This document shows, piece by piece, positions 54,517 to 64,000 of a DNA stretch of 64,000 bases. This DNA comes from Arenibaculum pallidiluteum. GTDB taxonomy: Bacteria; Pseudomonadota; Alphaproteobacteria; Azospirillales; Azospirillaceae. The first letter of the stretch is position 1; each line of letters opens with the position of its first letter. Location: assembly GCF_017355985.1 (NCBI RefSeq), contig NZ_JAFIQU010000024.1, positions 1 to 64,000 on the forward strand, read 5' to 3'. The position numbers and the translations under genes were made by a program. A model generated the notes under the pieces. The model ran no database searches, had not been told where the DNA came from, and saw nothing but the letters and a program-made list of their open reading frames with translations.

Positions 54517-54530
54517 ATACACGAGTGTAT
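54517..54530. promoter_or_regulatory. TetR operator, site 2
   Basis: ATACAC-GA-GTGTAT, same 6-bp arms as site 1, ends 8 bp before the TetR start codon. It would repress both divergent promoters and the regulator's own gene. Confidence 0.85.
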
Positions 54531-54538
54531 GGTTGGGT

Positions 54539-55090
54539 ATGAACGATCGACTGACGAAGACCGACTGGATCCGACATGGGCTTCGGCGCTTGGCACAGGA
54601 CGGCCCGGAAGCCCTGAAGGTGGTGCCCCTTGCCAATGCGCTGAACGTCTCGAGGGGGAGCTTTTATTGGCATTTCCGCGACCTGGCGGACTTCCATGCG
54701 GAGGTATTGGGCCACTGGCGCTTGCGCTCCACCGAGCGGATCATCCGGGATCTGGAGACGCACCCCCCAGGTGCACGTCGCCTGCATGACCTGATGCGGC
54801 GCGGCTTCGACGTCACCTCGGGCGGAGGCCCCCAGCCCCTGGAGCGGGCAATCCGGTCGTGGGCGGCACGCGACGAGTCGGTGGCGCGCGTCGTAGCGGA
54901 GGTTGACGCTCAGAGGATTGGCTACTTGGCCGACCAGCTGGTCGCCTCTGGCGTGAGTGCCTCCGACGCTCGTGAGCGAGCGCTCTTTCTTTACTGGGCC
55001 TATCTCGGCCAGTCACTCGTGATGGACCCCGATTCCGCCGCGATGTCGGTGGAAGGACTCGATCGCATTGCCACACTGCTGGAGAGGTAA
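54539..55090 (+). CDS. TetR-family repressor
   Basis: A 183-residue TetR-type repressor. HTH residues ~6-52: TDWIRHGLRRLAQDGPEALKVVPLANALNVSRGSFYWHFRDLADF. The C-terminal ligand domain (~75-180) is helical and unlike named families. It is divergent from the membrane protein/monooxygenase genes; two ATACAC-N2-GTGTAT palindromes lie between, so it very likely represses both itself and them and is released by an aromatic or toxic ligand. ATG 54539 preferred over TTG 54533. Confidence 0.93.
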   Translation: MNDRLTKTDWIRHGLRRLAQDGPEALKVVPLANALNVSRGSFYWHFRDLADFHAEVLGHWRLRSTERIIRDLETHPPGARRLHDLMRRGFDVTSGGGPQPLERAIRSWAARDESVARVVAEVDAQRIGYLADQLVASGVSASDARERALFLYWAYLGQSLVMDPDSAAMSVEGLDRIATLLER

Positions 55091-55282
55091 GAAACACCCC
55101 AACGTCTTTCAGACCGGACCTTGGGAGTGCCCGAAGCCAGGGACGTTGCCTTGACCGACAATGAGGCACTTGCTTGGGCGACTGGCTATCCGCTACGCGC
55201 AGGTTCAGTGCCTGGCCTCAACGGGAGCCGAGTAGGCGGCCGCGTGCGCGGATTGGACGCGCTCTCGAAGGCGGAGGAGGCC

Positions 55283-55534
55283 CTATCTCCGCTCAGGACG
55301 GGACCGCTCCGGCTCGGGAGAACTCTTCGCGACGGCATAGCTGCCGCTGCGGCCGCAGACTGCGGCCGGTCTCGCCCGCAGGGCCCAGATCCAGGTGTGC
55401 ACGGGGATCAGGCCGTCGGCGAGCAGCCCGCTCAGCGATGCGACATAGGCGCATGACAGAGGCTCGCGCTCATCGGGATCCCGGCCGGTGTGCCCGAAGG
55501 CCGAGGTCAGAAGACGGTTCAGCCATCCGAGCAT
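55283..55534 (-). CDS. Hypothetical small protein
   Basis: An 83-residue frame: MLGWLNRLLTSAFGHTGRDPDEREPLSCAYVASLSGLLADGLIPVHTWIWAL. One possible hydrophobic segment around residues 32-52, then an Arg-rich tail. No family recognised; the start and reality of the gene are uncertain. Confidence 0.4.
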   Translation of the reverse strand: MLGWLNRLLTSAFGHTGRDPDEREPLSCAYVASLSGLLADGLIPVHTWIWALRARPAAVCGRSGSYAVAKSSPEPERSRPERR

Positions 55535-55646
55535 CGGCGAAGCCCCCTGGTTGCGCCTCGAGCCTGCTTCGGAAGCCGGGTGAGAGGGACTGCGGGTTGG
55601 TCGCATGGTACGGCGCGTCCTAGCCGGCATTGTCCATAGAGAGGGG

Positions 55647-56051
55647 CTACCGTGGGCACCGGAACTCCGTGTGCAGGACGTTATCGACGACCGATGTGAG
55701 CGACAGGACGACTGGAATGCCCGTTTCGACATTCCGCCTTCGGTAGTCCATCACCCTCTCCACGATGACCTCAGGGTCCGTCGGGAGATCGCAGAACTGC
55801 CGCAGCGGCTTCGACAGCCCCTCCGAGTAGCCGAAGAGCAGGCTGTCGTACGCTAGCAAAATCGCGCTGCGGCACGTCGGACCTGCTGCCTGCCCCGGCT
55901 CGCACCAATCCGTCATCGCATCGCGCGAGAGCAGCGGGCCGCGGGCGTAGGGCGGTGGAGAAGCCTTTGGGCTCACGCCGAAGGCAAGCTGGGGGATCAG
56001 GAGCAAGGCCGCAGCCGTCAGGAACCGCGCGCGAAGCAATTCCAGGACCAT
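55647..56051 (-). CDS. Exported protein, Rap1a/Tai-like
   Basis: A 134-residue secreted protein. Signal peptide ~1-25 (LRARFLTAAALLLIPQLAFG). The mature part has conserved Cys residues in WCEPGQ and GPTCRSAILLAYDSLLFGYSEGL, then RQFCDLPTDPEVIVERVMDYRRRN and a final FRCP. This Cys/Trp spacing resembles the Rap1a/Tai immunity-protein family (C-x-YxxG-x-FC...FPC), but the match is by eye only. No effector gene is adjacent. Confidence 0.65.
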   Translation of the reverse strand: MVLELLRARFLTAAALLLIPQLAFGVSPKASPPPYARGPLLSRDAMTDWCEPGQAAGPTCRSAILLAYDSLLFGYSEGLSKPLRQFCDLPTDPEVIVERVMDYRRRNVETGIPVVLSLTSVVDNVLHTEFRCPR

Positions 56052-56271
56052 CCCTTCAGACTGATGTGGCCGGCCGCGGCGCCGTTCCCGGCCGGTGGAG
56101 TTCAGGCCATTTCCGCATTCACGGCATCGAGGAGGCGAACAGTGTCGCCCTCGGCGACGCCCGGAAGGCACGCTCGGCACGGGGTGTCCGTCTTCGTCTC
56201 GGACGCCCATCCGGCGACGCGATGCATCCGCCCCGACAGGTGGCATCCGGCAAGGGGATGGCGTGCTTTGG

Positions 56272-56633
56272 TCAGCGCAAAGCGTTAGCCCGTGCTTCCT
56301 CCCAGTGGGGATAGGTTACGTACGCGGTCAACGCGCCGTTGTTCGATGCATGGATAGTGACCCGTTCGCCTTCGGGCATGTAAACAATGCCTCCGGGTTC
56401 AGCAGTCACTGTTCCACTGTTGCTCGTGACCGAGACCTCTCCCGCGATCACGATCATCGTGTCGTAAACAGCGATGACCTCTTCCAAAACCGCTCCTGGG
56501 CCATAGCGACCGAATCCGACCGTAACTGGTCCGCCTTGACGCCGATCCACGAGGTTGCGGTCTCGATCAGCGCTTCCTGCTCATCCAGACGCTCGAAATG
56601 GGCATCAACGACGGCGAACTTCTGCACGGGCAT
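56272..56633 (-). pseudogene. Cupin protein, frameshifted
   Basis: The start MPVQKFAVVDAHFERLDEQEALIETATSW lies in one frame; after about 56545 the frame shifts and the other frame goes on VTVGFGRYGPGAVLEEVIAVYDTMIVIAGEVSV, GGIVYMPEGERVTIHA and AYVTYPHWEEAR. Together these make a complete EutQ-like cupin of about 120 residues. The reading frame is out by one near a run of G bases. Either a mutation or an error in the sequence. Confidence 0.75.
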
Positions 56634-56696
56634 GGAGTTCTCCTATTTCTTGCTGGGACGCGAAGAGCGCGCCGGGCGGCGAGCGTTGACCCACGC

Positions 56697-57143
56697 TCAG
56701 CGTTTCACGGCCGCGCCGAGATTATCGAGCGCGCCGAGTTGCTTCAGCCAGATGGACAGTTGGTTGTAGCAGTGAAAAGCCGCGACCTTGCCGCTCCTGA
56801 GACGGAACACGTCGCAGCAAGGCACATCGAACCTGCGGCCGGTCGCCGGCAAGACCCCTTCGCCGGTGTGGAAATCGCCCGAGTGCGTGCCTTGCAGCCT
56901 AAGCTCGACGATCACTGCCTCCCCCGTCGTATAGATCCGAAGCAGCTCGCGGTGCATGTCAGGGAAGGCGCTTGAAACAGCTTCGATCAGCTGGCCAACG
57001 TCCCGACCGTGTAACCGAATTCCAGACGACTCGTCCTGAAAGTAGCCGTCCTCATGGAACAGCGAGGCGAATTTTTCGGCGTCCCGGCGATCGCCTTCGG
57101 CCACCGCGTAGAGTTCTCTGATGATTTCTTCGTTCGTCGCCAT
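56697..57143 (-). CDS. SnoaL-like ester cyclase family protein
   Basis: A 148-residue NTF2-fold protein: EEIIRELYAVAEGDRRDAEKFASLFHEDGYFQD, then AVIVELRLQGTHSGDFHTGEG and VFRLRSGKVAAFHCYNQLSIWLKQLG. The pattern, with VPCCDVFRLRSGKV, is typical of SnoaL-like proteins; the catalytic role is unknown. Start ATG. It lies 63 bp upstream of the broken cupin on the same strand and may once have formed an operon with it. Confidence 0.85.
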   Translation of the reverse strand: MATNEEIIRELYAVAEGDRRDAEKFASLFHEDGYFQDESSGIRLHGRDVGQLIEAVSSAFPDMHRELLRIYTTGEAVIVELRLQGTHSGDFHTGEGVLPATGRRFDVPCCDVFRLRSGKVAAFHCYNQLSIWLKQLGALDNLGAAVKR

Positions 57144-57406
57144 GTGAACATCCTTTGAATAAGCCTGATTATGAGAGCCGAGGCCGGCGTTATATCAGGG
57201 CTCGAGGCCGTGAGTGTACTGGTCAGCTTTGCGGCCCGAACGTTGGAATATCGGGTAAAGTGCCGTTCCGATGATTGATGCCGCGAAAAGGTCGCCCGGC
57301 CGTTCTTGTCACTCCGTCGTTGTCCGCGCCGCAAGTGGTGTTCAGTGCCGATCGATCCAGTACGTATTCTAGGTGAGTGCTTGCGAGACCTCCTTGCAAG
57401 GGGGCG

Positions 57407-58222
57407 TCAGCCGCGATCGGCGGACTGGGCGATTTCGCGCCGCATTTGGTCGACCTTCGCGCTGGCCCACTGTCGGGCGTCATCGCCGAACACGAACCGC
57501 GACGGCGCCTCGCCCTGCGAAGCAAGCGCTACGATCCGCGCGGCGAGCAGCTTCGGGTCGCCCGGCTGATTGCCGTTGGCCTCCTTGACGAACGCGCGGT
57601 ACTGGGCGATCGCCTCGGCATAGTCGGGAATGTCGATGCTGCCGAAGCTCGCCGACTTCTGGTCCATGAAGTCGGTGCGCAGCATCCCCGGCTCGACCAG
57701 GAGCGAGCGGACGCCAAACGGCGCGAGCTCCTGCGCAAAGCCCTCCATCCATCCCTCGACCGCGAATTTGGAAGCCGAGTAGACCGCCCCTCCTGCGTTG
57801 GAGACCAGTCCGCTCACCGACGAGATGGTAACGATGAGGCCTGAGCGACGCTCCCGCATGTGGGGGACGACCGCGCGCGCGACGTTCATCGTACCAAACA
57901 GGTTGACCTCGAACTGACGCCGCACTGCGGCATCGGTGAAGGTCTCGAAGAAACCCAGTTCGGCATAGCCGGCATTGTTGACCAGCACGTCGATCGCACC
58001 GAACCGCGCAACGACCTCAGCCACGACCGATTTCGCCGCTTCGCTATCGACGATATCGAGCGCCAGGGCGTGTAATCGATCGTTGTCGCTTCCGAAGGCA
58101 TCGCGCACCCCGTCGGCGGATCGCGCCGTTGCGACCACGGTTTCACCCGCGTCGAACGCCGCGCGCGCGATCTCGCGCCCAAGTCCCCGGCTTGCGCCGG
58201 TCACCAGCCAAATTTTACCCAT
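57407..58222 (-). CDS. SDR-family oxidoreductase
   Basis: A 271-residue classical short-chain dehydrogenase: cofactor loop VTGASRGLGREIARA, DIVDSEAAKS, NNAG, catalytic Ser in VTISSVSGL and Tyr-x3-Lys in YSASKFAVEGW, then VEPGMLRTDF. Cofactor preference is probably NADP(H) because of ATARSAD after the second strand. ATG 58222 directly precedes the first strand. The LysR gene 329 bp beyond is divergent and could control it; the space contains a piece of another SDR. Confidence 0.93.
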   Translation of the reverse strand: MGKIWLVTGASRGLGREIARAAFDAGETVVATARSADGVRDAFGSDNDRLHALALDIVDSEAAKSVVAEVVARFGAIDVLVNNAGYAELGFFETFTDAAVRRQFEVNLFGTMNVARAVVPHMRERRSGLIVTISSVSGLVSNAGGAVYSASKFAVEGWMEGFAQELAPFGVRSLLVEPGMLRTDFMDQKSASFGSIDIPDYAEAIAQYRAFVKEANGNQPGDPKLLAARIVALASQGEAPSRFVFGDDARQWASAKVDQMRREIAQSADRG

Positions 58223-58253
58223 TCGCTTGGTCCTCTTTTCTTCCGACCTGTGC

Positions 58254-58448
58254 TTACCCGCCGTCCGGCGGCACAGGGCCGAGCAGCAAACCCCCATCGA
58301 CCACATAGTCGGACCCGGTCATGAAGGCCGATTCGTCGGAACTGAGGAACAGGACGAGCCGCGTGATCTCCTCTGGCTCTGCCATGCGCCGCACGGCGAA
58401 GGGCACCGCCGTCATGCTTGCGCCGGTGCACTCGTCGGACCTTGCCAT
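58254..58448 (-). pseudogene. SDR C-terminal fragment
   Basis: The frame encodes only the last ~45 residues of a different SDR: RRMAEPEEITRLVLFLSSDESAFMTGSDYVVDGG. Cofactor loop and catalytic residues are missing. It sits in the gap between the intact SDR and the divergent LysR gene, so it is the debris of a second, probably co-regulated, SDR gene. Confidence 0.75.
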
Positions 58449-58550
58449 TGCCAGTTCCTCGTTCCTTGCACTGTCACTGACTAGGTAGATGTGCTAATTG
58501 ATCGAGATAATGGCCTAATCAGTAATAGGGCTCAGTAGCGAGATTCATCA

Positions 58551-59447
58551 ATGCGTCCAGGCCAGTTCGGCGACCTCGCCATCTTTGCCGCGATCGCCGC
58601 CGACCGCAGCTTCACGCGAGCCGCGAGGCGGCTCGGAGTCACGCAGTCGGCGTTGAGCCAGACCATGAAGCGGCTGGAGGGCCAGCTCGGCTTTCGCCTA
58701 CTCTCCCGCACGACGCGGAGCGTCGCCCCGACGGCTGCCGGCGAGCGCCTGCTTGCCGCGCTGTCGCCGGCGCTGGGCGCGCTGGACAAGGAGATCGAGG
58801 CGCTGTCCCAGACAAGCGGAGCAGCGATCGGGACCGTTCGCATCACGACGGGCAAGCACGCCGCGGACACGGTTCTATGGCCGATGCTTCCGGCCTTCAT
58901 GCGCCTCCACCCCGACGTCGAGGTGGAGGTGTGCGTGGAGGATGCGATGACCGACGTCGTGGCGGGCCGATACGATGCGGGCATCCGGCTCGGCGAGCGA
59001 CTGGAGAAGGACATGATCGCGGTGCCAGTCGGCCCTCGGCTTCGCGTCGCAGTGGTGGCCGCTCCCGTCTATCTAGGCGACCATCCGGCGCCGATGGAGC
59101 CCGCTGACCTCGCGGGCCATCGCTGTATCGCCTATCGCGACGCCAACGGCGACCTGTCTCCCTGGTCGTTCGATCGCGGCGGCCATGTGGTGACGGTCGC
59201 GCCGGGACGCGGACCGGTGTTCAACGACGGCGACCTGCTGGTGGCCGCCGCCGTCGAGGGGTTCGGCATCCTCTACATCCTGGAGGATCTGGTGGCGGCC
59301 CCGATTGCCGATGGCCGTCTTACCCGCCTGCTGGAGCCCTGGTGCGAACCGTTCGCCGGCTACCACCTCTATTTCCCCAATCGGCATGGCACGACGGCCT
59401 TTGAGCTGTTCAAGGAAGCGCTTCGAGCATCAGCGCGCCCGTGTTGA
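58551..59447 (+). CDS. LysR-family regulator
   Basis: A 298-residue LysR regulator: HTH FGDLAIFAAIAADRSFTRAARRLGVTQSALSQTM (~6-39); effector domain with VRITTGKHAADTVLWPML, DVVAGRYDAGIRLGERLEKDMIAVPV, and AAVEGFGILYILEDLV. This type (IRLGE...DMIAVPVGP) usually controls divergent oxidoreductase genes, which fits the SDR fragment and SDR gene upstream. Confidence 0.93.
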   Translation: MRPGQFGDLAIFAAIAADRSFTRAARRLGVTQSALSQTMKRLEGQLGFRLLSRTTRSVAPTAAGERLLAALSPALGALDKEIEALSQTSGAAIGTVRITTGKHAADTVLWPMLPAFMRLHPDVEVEVCVEDAMTDVVAGRYDAGIRLGERLEKDMIAVPVGPRLRVAVVAAPVYLGDHPAPMEPADLAGHRCIAYRDANGDLSPWSFDRGGHVVTVAPGRGPVFNDGDLLVAAAVEGFGILYILEDLVAAPIADGRLTRLLEPWCEPFAGYHLYFPNRHGTTAFELFKEALRASARPC

Positions 59448-59536
59448 ATGGTTAGCGGAAAGTCATCCCCTGCGTCCGAGCCTTCGTCCCGGCCGACCCC
59501 TTCTGAGGGGAGACCCCACGCCGAAACACAGGCGAC

Positions 59537-59905
59537 GTGAGCCGCCGATTCCTCGATGGGGAGGTCGCGGATGCGGAGCGCGCCTTGGCGTCGGCGAAGG
59601 AAGCGGCCGAGCGCCTGCCGTGGGGCTTGGCCGCCGGCGTGGCAGGCGGGTGCGCGGTCTTTGGCTACGGACTCGGCGGCCTCGCCGGGGTCGTCGTCGG
59701 ACCCCTGGTCGGATTCTTCCTGGGCCACGGCACCATCGATAGAGCCCGGTCGGGCGGCCGGCACAGAATCGCGACCGCTGAGGACCAACTTGCATCCATC
59801 AGGGAAATCCGCCGGGTCGCGACGGCCCTGCCGGAGATCTTCAGCCTGACCGAGGAGTTGTCCGGCGTCCCAGACGACAAGCCTGCGGCCTATCGGGCGA
59901 CGTAG
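59537..59905 (+). CDS. Small membrane protein, unknown
   Basis: A 122-residue protein with a glycine-rich hydrophobic stretch at ~29-65 (WGLAAGVAGGCAVFGYGLGGLAGVVVGPLVGFFLG), enough for one hairpin of two helices, flanked by charged helical regions. No family recognised. The gene begins at GTG 59537. It stands between the LysR gene and the gyrB terminator. Confidence 0.55.
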   Translation: MSRRFLDGEVADAERALASAKEAAERLPWGLAAGVAGGCAVFGYGLGGLAGVVVGPLVGFFLGHGTIDRARSGGRHRIATAEDQLASIREIRRVATALPEIFSLTEELSGVPDDKPAAYRAT

Positions 59906-60190
59906 GCCTCGACCGCGCTTCCCGCCTCCACCGCCCTGCCGCCGAAATACGATGCTTTGACCCTGGCCCGGTCAATCAACTCCGGCCGGAACGACGCTAC
60001 CTTGTCGCTCCCCAAACTGTCGGCTGCGAAGGACCGAACCTCAGCCCCTACGCCCCCAGGATTGCGCGCACGATGCTCTGGAGCGGGCTCACTCGATGCT
60101 GGGTTCCGTCGCCTGTCCGGTCCTGACGCCATAGAGGACAGCTGCAGCTGCGCGCCGAATGCTCTTTGCCCAGCGGTGGGTCACGCCATA

Positions 60191-60224
60191 ACGAAAACCG
60201 CCCGGCGCTATCAGCCCCGGGCGG
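60191..60224 (-). terminator. Rho-independent terminator of gyrB
   Basis: On the minus strand, CCGCCCGG-loop-CCGGGCGG (arms 60198-60205 and 60217-60224, 11-base loop) is followed by TTTT. It is 62 bases past the gyrB stop and points in gyrB's direction. Confidence 0.8.
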
Positions 60225-60285
60225 CGTGGATCAGAAGGCAAGCTAGATCAGGTGTTTGCAGGTTTATGCGTTACAGAACACACAA

Positions 60286-62787
<2,502 letters not shown>

Positions 62788-62855
62788 CTATCAGAAGGGA
62801 GCGGGAAAAGTCCGTTCGTTTTCACGCACGGGCACGGAAATCACGTATGCGCTAA

Positions 62856-63974
62856 TCACGTATGCACCACATGGGCATCCTCGACCCGGAAGGCCGTCGC
62901 CGCGCCGTCGAGCTCGGCGAAGGTCGCCCGGTCGGTGCCGGTCATCCAGGCCTGCGCACCGAGGTCCAGCAGTTCGGCGAACAGCGCGAGGCGCCGCGCC
63001 TCGTCCAGATGCGCCGCCACCTCGTCCAGCAGCAGCAGCGGCGGCGAGCCGCGCTCGGCCGTCATCAGCCGGGCATTGGCGAGCACGATCGAGACCAGCA
63101 GCGCCTTTTGCTCGCCGGTCGAGCACAGCTCGGCCGGCATCGCCTTGCCGCGGTGGCGCACCAGCAGGTCCGAACGGTGCGGGCCCACGCCCGCGCCGCC
63201 GGCCTCGCCGTCCTGGCGCCGCCGCTCGGCCAGCCGCCGGCGCAGCCCTTCCTCGACCGCCAGCGCCGGCTCCTCGCCGAGGCCGTCCTCGAGCGTGCCT
63301 GACACCGCGATCTCGGCCTGCGGAAAGGGGCCCACAGCCTGGTCGATGGCGGCCTGCAGCCGCTCGATCAGCTCGCGCCGGGCGGCCGCCACGGCGACGC
63401 CGGTGGCCGCCATCTCGGCCTCCAGCCCGGCCAGCCAGGCATCGTCGCGCGAGCCCTCGCGCAGCAGCCGCGCGCGTTCGCGCAGGGCCAGCTCGTAGCG
63501 GGCGAGCCGTCCGGCATGGGCGGGGTCGAAGCCAAAGACCAGCCGGTCCAGGAAGCGCCGGCGCCCCGAGGCCCCCTCGGAGAAGAGCCGGTCCATCTGC
63601 GGGGTCAGCCAGACCACCGCGACATGCTCGGCCAGGGCGACCTGGCCGCGCACGGGCCGGCCGTCGATGCGCACCAGGCGGCGCTCCGAGCGCTCGCCCG
63701 CCGCGGCGTCGCGGCCGGTGCCGATGTCGACCTCGCCGAAGGGGGTCGTCACCTGGGCGGCCACCGCCCAGCCCTGCCCCGCCGGCGCGCCCAGCCGCTC
63801 GACCTCGGACAGCCGCGCGCGGCGCAGGCCGCGACCCGGGGCGAGGAAGCTGACGGCCTCCAGCAGGTTGGTCTTGCCGGCCCCGTTCGGGCCGGTCAGC
63901 ACCACGGGGCGCGCGTCCAGGTGCAGGCGCGCCGATTCGTAGCAGCGGAACTGGCTGAGCGTCAGGCGCGTCAC
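62856..63974 (-). CDS. recF: DNA replication/repair protein RecF
   Basis: A 372-residue SMC-like ATPase: Walker A GPNGAGKTNLLEAV (residues ~29-42), the ABC-type signature CSTGEQKALLVSIVLANARL and Walker B LLLLDEVAAHLDE near the C-terminus. RecF, with RecO and RecR, loads RecA at gaps. GTG start at 63974; the sequence before it runs out of the window, where dnaN would be expected. A 12-bp direct repeat (AATCACGTATGC) straddles its stop codon and the gap to gyrB. Confidence 0.96.
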   Translation of the reverse strand: MTRLTLSQFRCYESARLHLDARPVVLTGPNGAGKTNLLEAVSFLAPGRGLRRARLSEVERLGAPAGQGWAVAAQVTTPFGEVDIGTGRDAAAGERSERRLVRIDGRPVRGQVALAEHVAVVWLTPQMDRLFSEGASGRRRFLDRLVFGFDPAHAGRLARYELALRERARLLREGSRDDAWLAGLEAEMAATGVAVAAARRELIERLQAAIDQAVGPFPQAEIAVSGTLEDGLGEEPALAVEEGLRRRLAERRRQDGEAGGAGVGPHRSDLLVRHRGKAMPAELCSTGEQKALLVSIVLANARLMTAERGSPPLLLLDEVAAHLDEARRLALFAELLDLGAQAWMTGTDRATFAELDGAATAFRVEDAHVVHT

Positions 63975-64000
63975 CGCGAGCCGGTCGAGTGGCCGGGGGG

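Noticed and set aside
62839..62865. 12-bp direct repeat AATCACGTATGC between recF and gyrB as an attachment site
   Set aside because: The copies are 15 bp apart with nothing between them; more likely local slippage at the recF end.

Overview
The window is GC-rich bacterial chromosome. Its right edge carries recF and gyrB in the order and orientation usual near the replication origin of Alphaproteobacteria. The many HisKA_2-type and single-receiver signalling proteins, GcvA-like LysR regulators, polyamine-type ABC operon and sulfotransferase with an N-terminal Cys motif fit a free-living or plant/soil alphaproteobacterium, perhaps of the Rhodospirillales/Acetobacteraceae range. The genus cannot be fixed from this sequence alone.

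Layout. 0-6 kb is a scrap yard: a DUF4287 gene, pieces of IS630 and IS6 transposases, a beheaded universal stress protein, and an intact LuxR-type response regulator lying between two arrays of short GAGCC repeats. 6-12.3 kb holds a TPR-sulfotransferase and a 1260-residue autotransporter. 13.0-15.5 kb is a compact CheY / CheC / PAS-HisKA_2 kinase operon whose genes overlap by a few bases. 15.8-17.5 kb carries a DnaQ-like exonuclease and a tyrosine-phosphatase-like gene; fragments of paralogues of both lie elsewhere in the window. 17.8-30 kb has metabolic and regulatory genes (acetolactate-synthase-like enzyme, LysR/RidA pair, methyltransferase, alpha/beta hydrolase with an AraC regulator, LysR) mixed with gene debris. 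30-34 kb has an AT-richer membrane protein, a truncated LysE exporter, small conserved proteins and an internally duplicated protein with Asp-rich, calcium-loop-like motifs. 35-39.4 kb is a complete spermidine/putrescine-type ABC operon (ATPase, binding protein, two permeases) reading leftwards. 41-44 kb groups a MarR regulator and several receiver-only response regulators beside a broken IS630 copy. 45-59.5 kb is a detoxification and stress-type region with four divergent or adjacent regulator/enzyme units: SDR+LysR, AraC/SDR, GST-ArsR-AHSA1, and FAD monooxygenase/membrane protein/TetR with clear palindromic operators. 60-64 kb is core genome: gyrB with a terminator, and recF.

Main theme: strong gene decay. 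At least fifteen genes are truncated, frameshifted or stopped, usually next to insertion-sequence fragments. Several short sequences are repeated: a 50-bp element occurs three times and the IS630 3' end three times. The most system-like unit is the CheY-CheC-kinase operon. The best-supported regulatory element is the pair of ATACAC-N2-GTGTAT palindromes at the TetR locus.
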